From Metamycoplasma auris (GTDB lineage Bacteria; Bacillota_I; Bacilli_A; Mycoplasmatales; Metamycoplasmataceae): 24,440 nucleotides of DNA. Below the pieces are notes generated by a model, which was not told the DNA's origin, made no database searches, and saw only the letters and a program-made list of their open reading frames with translations. Below are positions 8,222-18,707 of this stretch, in pieces. Both the position numbers and the translations under genes were made by a program. The stretch is taken from NCBI RefSeq assembly GCF_003253435.1, contig NZ_QKUB01000007.1:1-24440 (forward strand). Reading direction: 5' to 3'. Positions within the stretch are counted from its first letter, which is position 1. Every line of letters begins with the position of its first letter.

Positions 8222-10915
8222 ATGTTGTTAGATGATGAAAAAGACCTTGAAGAAGAAAAAAAACAAGAAGACTCTCAATCCCTTGATGATTATTATGTAG
8301 CTGATGATGAAATAAAGCGGGTTTTTTTAGACGAGAATAAAGAAAATTTAGATGAGGAAGAAGACGAAGAAGAATATATTCCGCAAAATAAGGATGATTA
8401 TGTTGTTCAAAGTCAGATTCTTGATAATGAAAAAGATGGACTTAGACCTGCTGATTTAGCTACCGTAATGAAGAGTTCATTTTTAGAATATGCAATGAGT
8501 GTTATTGTTTCTAGAGCTCTTCCAGATGCAAGAGATGGATTAAAACCAGTACACCGTAGAATTCTTTATGGGATGAGTGAACTTGGAATGTTTCATAATG
8601 TTCAACATAAAAAATCAGCACGGATCGTCGGTGATGTTTTAGGTAAATACCACCCACATGGTGATAGTTCGGTTTATGAAGCAATGGTTAGAATGGCGCA
8701 AGATTTTTCATTACGTTATCCTTTAATTGATGGTCATGGTAACTTTGGTTCAATTGATGGTGATTCAGCTGCTGCAATGCGTTACACTGAGGCTAGAATG
8801 TCCAAAATTGCGAGCGCAATGGTTGATGGGATTAAAAAGAATACTGTTGATTTTGTTGATAACTATGATGGAAGTGAAAAAGAACCTACAGTGCTTCCTT
8901 CAAGATTTCCTAATTTATTAGTCTCAGGGTCATATGGGATAGCAGTTGGAATGGCAACAAGTATCCCCCCACATAATCTTGGTGAAGTTATCGATGGAGT
9001 TTGCGCATTAGCAAAAAATCCAAACATTACAATTGCAGAATTAATGGAATATATTAAAGCTCCTGATTTTCCAACAGGCGGAATCATTTTTGATAAAGAA
9101 GGTCTTATTAGAGCCTATGAAACGGGAGTTGGTCGTGTAACAATTCGCTCGAAAGCAACAATTCAAGAATTAAAAAATGGAAAATCTAAAATCATAATTA
9201 CTGAAATTCCATACGGAAAAAATAAGTCAGTTCTAATTGAAAGTATTGGCAATCTAATTAAGGATAAAAAACTTGAGGGAATTTCTGATTTTCGAGATGA
9301 ATCAAATCGTGATGGAATAAGAATTGTAATTGAAGTGCGAAAGAACTTCGTTCCAGAGGTTATTCTTAACAAATTGTTTAAATTAAGTGAGTTTCAAACA
9401 CGTTTTTCATTTAATATGGTTGCCTTGGTTAACAATGAACCACAGAAATTAAATCTTAAGAGCGCACTTGAAGTTTACTTAAATCATCAAATTGATGTGG
9501 TTTCAAGAAGATTAAAATTTGATTTGGATAAAGATTTAGCACGTGCACACATTTTAGAAGGTCTAAAAATCTGTGTAGAAAATATAGATGAAGTAATAGC
9601 AATTATTAGAAACTCTAAAAATGATGCAGAAGCACAAAATATTCTCGCTCAAAAATTTAATTTAACTGAAATTCAAACAAAAGCAATTGTTGATATGCGT
9701 CTAGGTAGATTAACAGGATTAGCAATTGAAAAGATGAATGAAGAACTTGAATTAGTACATCAAAGAATTGAAGAATATCAAAGAATACTAGCAAATAAAG
9801 ATCTTTTAATTGAATTAATTATCAAAGAACTACAAGAAATTAAACAAATATATGGTGATGAAAGAAAATCAGAAATTAATTGACAAGAAATTTCTGATAT
9901 CAATAATGAAGATTTAATTCCAAAAAAAGATGTCGTAATTACGATTACAAGAAATGGTTATCTAAAGCGAATGGATATTGATGAATATAAAGAACAATCA
10001 CGTGGTGGTATTGGTGTTTCAACAACAAAAATGTACCAAGATGATGATATTCAAGATATTTTGGCAGCTAATACACATACAGACTTATTAATTCTTACTA
10101 CAAAAGCAAGAGTATATAGATTAAGAGGATATGAAATCCCAATTGGAACTAAACAGTCTAAAGGGATTCCGGTAATCAATATCATTGGAACTTTAGGAGC
10201 AGATGAAAAAATTATTAAAATTCTAAGTGTTGATGATAATGATTATGAAAAACAAAAGTTTTTATTAACAGCAACTAAAAATGGAATTATTAAAAAAACA
10301 CATCTAATTCATTACAAATTAATCAATAAAAATGGTAAATATGCATTTGGATTAAAAGAAAATGATGAGTTAGTGGATGCAATTGTTGCTAGCGATGATG
10401 AAGAAATTTATCTTGGTGCAAGTAATAATAAAATCTGCCGTTTTGATATTAAGGACATTAACCCAATGGGAAGAATGGCGGCTGGAGTTATTGGAATTAA
10501 ATTAGAACCAAATGAAAAAGTAGTTTCAATTTCAAGTTCATCTGAAGGTAAATATATTTTTAGCCTTGGTACAAACGGATTTGGTAAATTGAGTTTAGCT
10601 GAATCATTTAGAAAAACAAAAAGAAATTCTAAGGGTGTAATTGCACTAAATGAAGATAAAGCTGGCGAACTTATTTATTCAGGAGCTGTTGAGGGCAATG
10701 AAGATATAATTGTCATGACCGATGATGGCATTAGCATAAGATTCTCATTAAAAGAAGTAAGCATTATCGGAAGAAATGCAAAAGGTGTTAAATTAGTAAA
10801 TCTTAAGAAAAGAAATGCAAGTATAGTCGCAGTTGCTAAGGTACATAATCAAACAAAAAACGAAGACACTAGAGAATTAACTAATAAAGAATTAGAAGAA
10901 ATCAACTCAAATTAG
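8222..10915 (+). CDS. gyrA: DNA gyrase subunit A with acidic N-terminal extension
   Basis: Predicted 897-residue GyrA, the breaking-rejoining subunit of gyrase. Residues 1-70 are an unusual acidic extension (EEEDEEEE region) absent from E. coli GyrA. The core then follows: FLEYAMSVIVSRALPDARDG, the quinolone region HPHGDSSVYEAMVRMAQ, and the catalytic Tyr188 in AAMRYTEARMS. Ser149 and Glu153 match E. coli Ser83 and Asp87, so no classical quinolone-resistance change is visible. The C-terminal beta-pinwheel domain starts near residue 565. Its GyrA box is EQSRGGIG (591-598), a relaxed form of QRRGGKG; having this box argues for GyrA over ParC. One in-frame TGA (9881-9883) is Trp. It has its own promoter and terminator. 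GyrB is not in the window. Confidence 0.93.
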
Positions 10916-10990
10916 AATTTAGAAATAAATAGCGAAAATGAATTAATTGAAATTTAATTAATCTAAAAATTACAATTAACAATAAAACAA

Positions 10991-11028
10991 AAACTTATTT
11001 ATCGCAAGATTGATAAATAAGTTTTTTT
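10991..11028. terminator. gyrA: Rho-independent terminator of gyrA
   Basis: Perfect 13-base arms AAACTTATTTATC (10991-11003) and GATAAATAAGTTT (11012-11024) followed by T. A-rich sequence on the other side could let it work on the opposite strand as well. Confidence 0.85.
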
Positions 11029-11042
11029 AATTTAATTAGCAT

Positions 11043-11074
11043 AAAAAAACACGTTTTTAAGTTCGTGCTTTTTT
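11043..11074 (-). terminator. Rho-independent terminator of the ECF S-component gene
   Basis: On the minus strand, GCACG (11068-11064) pairs with CGTGT (11053-11049) with one G-T wobble. The pairing is extended by flanking A and T runs and ends in seven T. It lies 25 bases past the stop codon. Confidence 0.7.
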
Positions 11075-11098
11075 AAAAAAAATGATTGCTTTTTTTAT

Positions 11099-11974
11099 TT
11101 AATATGTAGCTATTTTTCTAGATTGATAAAGAACCTTATTTCTAACTATACTGATTACTGGATAAATATGATAGATAATAATTGTATAGATTGGAATTTC
11201 AAGCAATCCTTTAAAAACAATTGGGATCATAAATCTTACATATCATTCAGAAACCTTTCAGTTAGCTGCTCTGAAACGATTACGATAGGTAATATAAGCA
11301 TATGGACCTCATAGTCATCTTACTAATACTAAAATAATAAATACAGTAATTAGAATATTAAAGAATAAGAATGCAGAATATTTTCTTTTAATTTGCATTG
11401 TTTTTGAATAAATCAATAATAAAGTTATAGTTATAATTCAAATTGCACTAAATCCAAAAGCAGAAATTCCTGCAACAATTGAAACTGGAATTTTATTTTT
11501 TAGTGATTTAGCTCCTTCATTAACGGGAAGTTTATTGTAATTATCAATTAAAATTCCAATGAATATTCCTGTAACAATAAGTAAAAATAAAATTCCAAAA
11601 AACCATGTGCTATTTTGATTCTTAGAAAAAGTATTCATTAGAAGACCAGTCAATAGAGCAATGACAACTGGAACAATGGCATATTCAAGCATTCAGGTTC
11701 CAATTCCTTGAAGCAAAATATTTTCTAGTGTATTACTAATAAAACCAAGTAGTGCACCCTTTCACGGACCTAATGTCAGACCAAAAATAACAACAAGTGC
11801 ATACGTTGGAGTGATTCTAAAAACCCCTTTAAAAACATACTTTTGAAGTGATGCAGCAATCATGTATAATGCAAGTAACACCCCAAATAAAGCAATCTCA
11901 TAAATTGTTAATCGGTATGTTTTTGTTTTGATATTCCGATTAACATTATTAACAAAACCTATAAAGAATTCAAT
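11099..11974 (-). CDS. ECF transporter S component (substrate-binding membrane subunit)
   Basis: Predicted membrane protein of about 291 residues with several hydrophobic segments. The N-terminal half has the layout of ECF S components: LFGVLLALYMIAASLQKYVF, then FRITPTYALVVIFGLTLGPW followed by KGALLGFISNTLENILLQG, then more helices. A Trp-rich charged loop and a C-terminal helix with Pro-Ile residues (GLLEIPIYTIIIYHIYPVI) follow. S components bind a vitamin such as riboflavin or folate and work with a shared EcfT/EcfA module; the substrate cannot be read here. Four Trp are TGA codons. The start is a problem: no ATG, GTG or TTG lies in frame between the upstream stop (11987-11989) and Met at 11863, which is inside the first helix. 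ATT 11974 (taken here, next to AAAGAAGG) or ATA 11962 may be used. It is probably co-transcribed with the upstream aminopeptidases. Confidence 0.75.
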
Positions 11975-12025
11975 TACCTTCTTTTTTTAAAAATTTAACT
12001 TTTATATTTTATTACTTTTTAATTA

Positions 12026-13402
12026 CTAGTTAATTAATAATTCAGAAATTGTTTTTACCATTGCAAACATTGGTTTTTCATTGATATCAGCTGTTCCTGC
12101 AATATCAAAATGAATATATTCAACGTCATTGGTAAACTCTTTTAGAAACATAGCAGCTGATGATGAACCAGCATTACCACTAAAGTCTGTATTTTTTAGA
12201 TCAGCAACGATTGAACCTTTGATATATTCAGCGAAATCATTATCAAATGGCATTCTTCAAACTAATTCATGTTGAGCATCAGCGGCTTTCTTAACATCTT
12301 CTCAACCTTTATTAGTTGTTGATCAAACACCAGTATATGTTTCACCTAGTGCCATAATCATTGCACCAGTCAATGTAGCAACATCGATTAATCTTGTAGC
12401 ATTAAGTTTGGTTGCAGCATATCATAATCCATCAGCCATAACTAAACGTCCTTCAGCATCAGTATTATTAACTTCAACACTTTTACCACTCATTGAGATT
12501 CAAACAGAATCAGGTGTTGAAGCATCACCATTTACTCTGTTATCAGTTATGCACATAATTGCTGCAATATTTTTCTTTGGTTTGAATTCTGCTACACATT
12601 TCATGACAGCAGCAACGATAGCTGCTCCACTCATGTCATATTTCATCCCATTCATATTACGTCCGGTCTTAATGTTGTAACCACCGGAATCAAAAGTTAT
12701 ACCTTTTCCAACTAGAGCAGTTTTTTCATTTGAATCTAAATCGCCATTATATTCAATAACTACAACTCTAGGTTCATAAACTGAACCACGATTTACTGAC
12801 AATAATAATCCCATGCCAAGTTTTTCAATTTCTTTTTTATCTAGAATTGTAATTTTTAGATTTTCATATTTAGATAATTCCTTAAGTGCTATTGAAGCTA
12901 GTACTTCTGAGTTTAATTCATTTGGAGGAGTAACACCTAAATTTCTAGCTCAATTTTGAGCATCCATTAAAATAACTGCTTTTTTAACTGTTTCTAGAAG
13001 CATCATTGGTGGGTTTTCAAATAGTAGTGAAATATTATTCTTGTTTTCTTTTTTATAAACTGTTTTTTTATTGTAAATATCTGCTGCAACAAAATTAATT
13101 CCTTTTATGAAAGCATCAGTTGTATTAAATTCACATATTTTTTGATCAGACTTAAAAGTTAGAAGATCAACTTGATAATCTCTTGCTGCATTTTTTGCCA
13201 AATGCATAGCAAAATCATACATTTTATCAAAGTCAATTTTGTCTCTTTCACCCATGTAAACATATGAAATTTTGTCATTCAAGAAATCAGTAATTGCAAA
13301 TTCGTTCTCAACAACATTAGTAGGAATTTTATCGCCTTTATAAACAGCTTTTAGTAAAAAAGCATCATTACGTTTTGTATCTAATTCTTTAATTAATTGC
13401 AT
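12026..13402 (-). CDS. M17 leucyl aminopeptidase, copy 1
   Basis: Predicted 458-residue cytosolic leucyl aminopeptidase of family M17, a two-metal enzyme removing N-terminal residues from peptides. The C-terminal catalytic domain keeps VGKGITFDSGGYNIK (metal-binding Lys and Asp, catalytic Lys), MKYDMSGAA (metal Asp) and NNTDAEGRLV (metal Asp and Glu, catalytic Arg), then DVATLTGA and SSSAAMFL. The N-terminal domain is divergent, as usual. All TGA are Trp. An AAAGGA ribosome site lies 8-10 bases before ATG 13402. It starts 33 bases after a second, clearly related aminopeptidase gene (13436-14803), so the pair arose by tandem duplication. It keeps all expected catalytic residues, so both copies are likely active. 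Confidence 0.93.
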
Positions 13403-13435
13403 TTTTTAAGAATCCTTTCTTTTTTAATCTAAATG

Positions 13436-14803
13436 TTATTTTTTGTTAACTAATTCAACTAACGTTGAAACTAAAACTCCAAATCCCATTCCGTTTCCAT
13501 CTGATGTTCCTGCAATGTCACAATGAATAAAATCAACATTATTTGTAAATTCATTTAAGAACATTGCTGCTGAATTTGAATCTGCTTTTGCTGCGCTATT
13601 ATAGTTACATAAATCTGCGACTAATGATGCTTTATTTGTTTTATTAAAGTCCTTATGCATTGGTAATCTTCATACCTTTTCATGAGCTATATCTGCAGCA
13701 TTTTTGAATGCTTCTCATCTTTCATCCTTGGTTGCATAGATACCAGAAAAAGTCTTACCAAGTGCTCTAATCATTGCACCTGTTAATGTTGCAACATCAA
13801 CAATCAATGATGCTTTTAATATTTTTGAAGCATAGTAAATTCCATCAGCTAATACCAAACGACCTTCAGCATCTGTATCAGTAATTTCTACACTTTTTCC
13901 ACTCATTGAGATAACAACAGATTCAGGAACTGTTCCATGTGTATCAATCGCATTGTCAGTTAACATCATAACTGCTGCAACGTTTGCTTTTATTTTTAAT
14001 TGAGCAATTGCTTTGACTGCATAGGCAACAATTGCTGAACCACTCATATCGAATTTCATGCCTTCCATATGGTAGCCTTTAGTGTTATATCCTCCGGTAT
14101 CAAATGTAATACCCTTACCAACATAAACAGTCTTTTCTTTTGATCTCTTATTCCCATTGTATTCAATAACTACAACTCTTGGCTCATAAGATGAACCTGA
14201 ATTGACAGCAAGTAATAATCCCATGCCAAGTTTAGTAATTTCTTCTTTATTTAGAACCTTTATGCTTAAGTCCTTGATATTAGCAAAATCTTTTTCAATG
14301 TAATTTGAAATTCATTCACTGGTTGCGATATTTGGTGGAGTAATTTGAAGATTACGAGCACCTGAAACATTTTTAGAAATGATTAAAAGTTTTTTAACAA
14401 AATCTTTATAGTTTTCATCTTCTAAAAATAAGGATAATTTAATCTTATCTTTTTCTTCATCTTTATCCTTCTTTTTTGCTGAATATAATTTAGCATCAAA
14501 GAATACCATTCTTGTAATAAATGCTCTTAATACTTCTTCTTTACTTAAAAATGGCAGTGCTGAAAATGACTCTATATCAATTTGGTAATTTCTTCTTTTT
14601 AGATTAATTATGTAGTCAACAATTTTTAGAAATCCATAATAGTCATTAACTTCTTTGGATAAATAAATGTAAGCAACATTTTCATCAAATTTTTCTGTAA
14701 TGTGTTTATGTGTTTTTGCAATGCAAGAACAAAATGATTGTCCTTCATATGCTACTCTTAATAACATATCTTCATTACGTTTTGTATTGTAATTTGAAAT
14801 CAT
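13436..14803 (-). CDS. M17 leucyl aminopeptidase, copy 2
   Basis: Predicted 455-residue M17 leucyl aminopeptidase, first gene of the tandem pair. Catalytic signatures: VGKGITFDTGGYNTK, MKFDMSGSA, and TDTDAEGRLVLADG. The last has Asp where copy 1 and most relatives have Asn, a conservative change outside the metal ligands. The segment after the catalytic Lys is one residue shorter than in copy 1. N-terminal domains of the two copies show little similarity by eye, and this copy carries a Lys/Asp/Glu-rich insertion (SAKKKDKDEEKDKIK) near residue 118. A strong GAAAGGG ribosome site precedes ATG 14803. Different substrate preference for the two copies is a guess. A likely operon is copy 2, copy 1, ECF S component. 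Confidence 0.93.
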
Positions 14804-14849
14804 TAAAACCCTTTCTTTATATATTTAATTTATTCAATTAATTAATAGT

Positions 14850-14874
14850 AAAAAATACTACTTTAATAGTATTT
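14850..14874 (-). terminator. Rho-independent terminator of the fmt-ung operon
   Basis: Arms AAATACTA (14853-14860) and TAGTATTT (14867-14874) pair perfectly over 8 bases. On the minus strand the hairpin runs into six T. It lies between ung and the downstream aminopeptidase genes, which therefore need their own promoter in 14804-14850 (AT-rich, TATATA present). Confidence 0.6.
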
Positions 14875-14931
14875 ATAAATTATAAACTTTAAGAAATAAT
14901 AAGATATAAATTAGTGTTTTATCTATACTTA

Positions 14932-15576
14932 TTAACTTGTGCTTCAATTGATAGGTTTCTTTTTTAGTTCAATTAATTTCTGATTAATTTTCTTAAATAC
15001 ATTTGATTTAAAAAAACCTTTTTTGCAGGATAGTGGAGAAGGATGAGCAGTAGCAAAAATTAAATCAGATCTAATCTTTAGTTTTTTAATGAAATTTTGT
15101 GCTTGTTTGCCCATCACCAAGAACAAAATTTCATTATTTAAAGATAGTAATTGATTTAAAAGATTAGTATTAAATATTTCTCAACCCATATTTTTATGTG
15201 CTAGAGACTGATTTTCTTTAGTTGTAAGAATGTAGTTAAGAAGCAGAATTCCTTGTTCTTTTCAAGAGTTTAAATTATTTGATAAAAAGATTGCATCCGA
15301 ATAACTATTTCTAATTTCAATAAAAATATTTTTTAATGATTGAGGTGTTTTTTTATTATTACTTGAAAAACAAAGACCATCTGCATTATTTTTATTTGGA
15401 TATGGATCTTGACCGATTATAATTAATTTTAAGTCATTGAAATTAAGGTTTTTAAAGCATGCAAAAACTAAGTCTTTATTAGGAACTAAATCTTGCGAAT
15501 TCAATAGTTTTTCAATCTTTTTTCAATAAGGTAATTTTGTTTGACTATGTAAAAATGAATCAAAATTAAATTTCAT
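14932..15576 (-). CDS. ung: Uracil-DNA glycosylase (family 1)
   Basis: Predicted 214-residue Ung, which removes uracil from DNA to start base-excision repair. Motifs: IIIGQDPYP with the catalytic Asp at 57, GLCFS, LLNYILTTKENQSLAH, LFLVMGKQAQ, and ATAHPSPLS with catalytic His178, then GFFKSNVFKKIN and C-terminal PINW. The usual water-activating loop DPYH reads DPYP here, followed by NKNNADG. The start ATG 15576 gives the usual N-terminus (MKFNFDSFL); it lies inside the fmt gene, 11 bases before the fmt stop, so the two are translationally linked. Three TGA codons are Trp. Confidence 0.94.
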
Positions 15577-16420
15577 GGAGTATCTTTTTTTTGCCTTCAA
15601 ATTGATATTCAATTAAATATAAGAATCCATCTAAAAAAGCAATTTTTAAAGGAGATTTGATTTTGTTTTTTGTTGCCCGATAGATTTTTAATCTCTTATT
15701 ATTATGCATAATAAAAGCCCCAGGTTGGTCATTAAATGCTCTTATTTTATTAAGTGCTTCATTTGTTGTCATTTGATTAAATAATTGGGCATCTTCATTT
15801 TTTATTTTAGGTGCAAAAGTGACTAAATTTTCATCTTGAATTCTTCTTATGTAATTACCATTGTATATATCAACTATTCAATCACCGATTAGTTCCGATG
15901 TTTTATTTGCTAACTTATCAAAAACCTCCAGAGCGCTGTCATCTTTTTTTATTTCAATTTGAAATTCTTTTAAGATATCGCCTGCATCCATTTTATCAAT
16001 CATTTCAATTAATGAGATTCCTGTTTTATTGTCATCATTTAATAGAGCGTGTTGAATCGGAGCGGCTCCACGATATTTTTCTAGAATGCTTCCGTGAACA
16101 TTTAGGGGTAATATTTTTGGTAATTTTAGAATGCTATTTGGAATTAATTGTCCAAATGCGGCAGTTATAAAAAAATCAAATTCCATTGCTGCCAATTGCT
16201 CATAAATTTCTTTTGTTCTATTAGGCTGAAATAATTTAATATTAAACTCATTTGCAAGTGAAGCTACAGGGGTTAAAATTACATTCTTATTACGATCTAA
16301 TTCTTTGTTTGGTTGACTTATGAAAGCAACTACTTCAAACCTTGAATCTTTAATTAAGGATATAAAAATTTTTCTTGAAAAATTTCCTGTTCCAGCTAAA
16401 ACTAATCTTATTTTTTTCAT
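15566..16420 (-). CDS. fmt: Methionyl-tRNA formyltransferase
   Basis: Predicted 284-residue Fmt, which formylates the initiator Met-tRNA from 10-formyl-THF. The N-terminal Rossmann part begins IRLVLAGTGNFS. The catalytic region is PLNVHGSILEKYRGAAPI with Asn107 and His109. Asp145 lies in MDAGDIL, completing the Asn-His-Asp triad. The C-terminal tRNA-binding barrel is present but compact, so the protein is somewhat shorter than the usual ~310. Two TGA codons are Trp. There is no ribosome site; TATAAT ends 7 bases before the ATG, so the mRNA is probably leaderless. It overlaps ung by 11 bases. Confidence 0.95.
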
Positions 16421-16427
16421 AAAAAAA

Positions 16428-16433
16428 ATTATA
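16428..16433 (-). promoter_or_regulatory. -10 box (TATAAT) of fmt-ung; leaderless start likely
   Basis: TATAAT on the minus strand ends 7 bases before the fmt ATG (16420). Only a T-run lies between, and there is no ribosome site. It sits right after the terminator of the upstream metalloprotease gene. Confidence 0.55.
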
Positions 16434-16442
16434 AGACAAATT

Positions 16443-16467
16443 AAAAAAAGCTAGTTTATACTAGCTT
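16443..16467 (-). terminator. Rho-independent terminator of the metalloprotease gene
   Basis: Arms AAGCTAG (16448-16454) and CTAGCTT (16461-16467) with a 6-base loop. On the minus strand they run into T residues. It starts 6 bases after the stop codon. Confidence 0.8.
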
Positions 16468-16472
16468 AATAA

Positions 16473-18536
16473 TTAATAGTCATTGATTGAATAATAGTAT
16501 TTATTTGTTTTGTCATCAAGATTAATTTTAAATCATTGATATCTAAAATTACTATTTAAAAAATTAGTTCTAAATGTTGTTGTTTTTCTTTTATTTTCTA
16601 AGGAATATTTATAGAAATTTTTACCTAAATTGTTATGGAAATTATCATTTAATAATGAAAATACTTCATTTTTTTCATTATTATTAAATTCTTTGTCGCC
16701 ATTTCAATCAATTCAAAGTTTAACATCAAATTCTTTGTCTTTGAATTTATTTAGTATTTCATTTTTATTGACATTCTTTGTGAAATATGAAATATATTCG
16801 TATTCTTCATTGTTTGGATAGATTCATTTTTCATTATGGTAATTTTGTTTATTAAAGTCCTTATTATGATAACCATAGATTGAATTTCATTTCTTTTTAG
16901 TAAGGAAATTATATGATTGAAAATCAAAATTAACTTCTAAGAAATTCTTATTGTTATTTTTTTCAACTAAAAGTAGTTTGGGATTCAATTTATTGAGTTC
17001 TTCAATAAATTCATCCTTATCAAATCTAAAATTAATACCTAAATCATTTAAATTATGATCTTTCTTTGTAAGAAAATCTTTTTTAATTTGGAAATATCCA
17101 CCGAAGTTTAGTTCTTTGTTATCCTTAAATAAATTGTTACCTTCATTTGCAAAACTGATTAATTCCCTATATCCCATTAAATCAATATAAGATTTGAATA
17201 ATCCTCTTTGGAATTGATCACCAACATCACTAAAAGGTTTATTAATTAATCTTGGATCATCATATTTATGATTTGAAATAAAATCTTCAATTTGATCCTT
17301 AAATACTCAATTAGGTGCAAATGTTATTAATTTATTATTTCTAGATAAACTAATATTTTTTAAAATATCAACGCCAGCTGCACTAAAAATTAAATCTTTT
17401 TGATTATCCTTAACGAAATAAAAATAATTATTAAATGCATTTTGAGGCTTATAAAATCAATAATTTGGTCCCAAAGATAATTTAATTAATTCTCTTGGAA
17501 TTAATTCAACAAATGAGTATAAATATCTTAATTGTTTAAGATTAGTTGGGTTAGCAAAAGAAATTGGAACATCCTTATTATTATTGAAGAAATATCTATT
17601 TGAATTAAGTAATTCATATTTTTCTTTTTCTTCTTTACTTAGATTGCTATAGTTTGCTAGTCTAAATAAATCATTGGCACTAAATTCTTTATAAATTGGA
17701 ATCTCATTTTCTTTATGATAAAAGTCTCTTTGATTTCTTAAATAAAAGTTTCTTTCACCATCATTTTTAGGGTCACGATAATTTAAATTTGTCCTAAAGG
17801 ATTTTAGAAAATGTTTATTATTAGTTTCAACCTTAAAAGATACATCACTTCCGAAACCATGATTATGTGGATCAGAATAACTAACTAAAGAATCATCAGC
17901 TAATTCATCCTTTGGTTTAAGAGTTTTGTTATATGTATTATCAATATGATGAGTATACTCATGCATTATTGTTCCAAAAATATATTCAACTCTTTTAGCA
18001 ATAATAAATTTTTTAAAATTTGGATCTCTATAACCTTCTAGAGATTGAATATTATTTTGCAAAATACTTTTAATTGGAATAAAGATTTCTTGTGTTGCTG
18101 GCAGATAGATTCCATTAGCATTTAGATCTAAATCTCCATTAAAAGTATCATTAATTCTAATCGCCTTAAGATAATTAATTTCAGGGCCATATAATGCTCT
18201 TTCTTTGAACATGGTATTTAGTAATGACATTCCTAATTCACCAAGAAAGTATTCATTTTTATTATCTTTGGTTCGATATGGTTTTTCAATAATCGTTAGG
18301 TTCCCAATCTTATATGAGTGATCCTTACCTTCCTTACGATTGAATATAAGTTCATTCTTATTGCTCTTTTCAATTACAATGTGGGAATTGTAATTTGAAT
18401 CGTCAATTTTAGCATAAGTTGTTCTTAAATGTTTATAAGACAAAAAAGCAACTACCCCAATAATGCCAAAGGAAAAAATTGCCAATAAGAAAGAAAATCA
18501 AAATAATTTAGATCGATGAGATTTTTTTTCCTTCAT
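16473..18536 (-). CDS. Membrane-anchored zinc metalloprotease, mycoplasma family (MYPU_1760-like)
   Basis: Predicted 687-residue protein with a short basic cytoplasmic start (MKEKKSHRSK), one hydrophobic segment (about 11-34) without lipobox Cys, and a large outside domain, so it is likely an N-terminally anchored surface protein. A zinc-protease motif HEYTHHID lies at about 192-199 (HExxH), followed by a Lys/Asp region with NHGFGSDVSF. The sequence resembles what is annotated in mycoplasmas as the MYPU_1760 family metalloprotease; that name comes from memory of the family. The third zinc ligand is not obvious. The C-terminal end (WIDWNGDKEFNNNEK) holds a DxNxDxEF-type acidic loop that could bind calcium. 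The start is ATG 18536, with AAGGAGG 10 bases upstream. Many TGA are Trp. Its substrate is unknown. Confidence 0.8.
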
Positions 18537-18546
18537 AAAACAATTT

Positions 18547-18553
18547 CCTCCTT
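18547..18553 (-). promoter_or_regulatory. Strong ribosome binding site of the metalloprotease gene
   Basis: AAGGAGG lies 10 bases before ATG 18536 and decides this start over the later in-frame TTG at 18485, which would remove the basic N-terminus. Confidence 0.7.
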
Positions 18554-18694
18554 TTATATTAGATATGAAGATAATATTTTAATGCTAAATCTAGAAATTT
18601 AATTTATTAAATTAATAAAAATTTAACTATGTGTACTTTATTATTTATTTTAGTACTTTGTAAAACTTTAAAATAAAGTTTTTATTCTTGTTTA

Positions 18695-18700
18695 TATAAT
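18695..18700 (+). promoter_or_regulatory. -10 box (TATAAT) of rsmD; leaderless start likely
   Basis: TATAAT ends 7 bases before the rsmD ATG (18708), with no ribosome site in between. It is part of a 171-base divergent promoter region shared with the metalloprotease gene; nothing else is seen there. Confidence 0.55.
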
Positions 18701-18707
18701 TTAATGT

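Noticed and set aside
8222..10915. Topoisomerase IV subunit ParC instead of GyrA
   Set aside because: The C-terminal domain carries a GyrA-box-like QSRGGIG and the length is full GyrA size; ParC lacks this box.
12408..12680. Plus-strand open frame opposite the aminopeptidase gene
   Set aside because: Composition is the antisense of a conserved catalytic domain on the minus strand; no start signals.
414..18485. Frequent in-frame TGA codons that cut most genes into pieces under the standard code
   Set aside because: They fall at conserved Trp positions (for example LWYD, SDPWP context, PINW) and both sides match one protein family in one frame, so TGA is Trp and the genes are whole.
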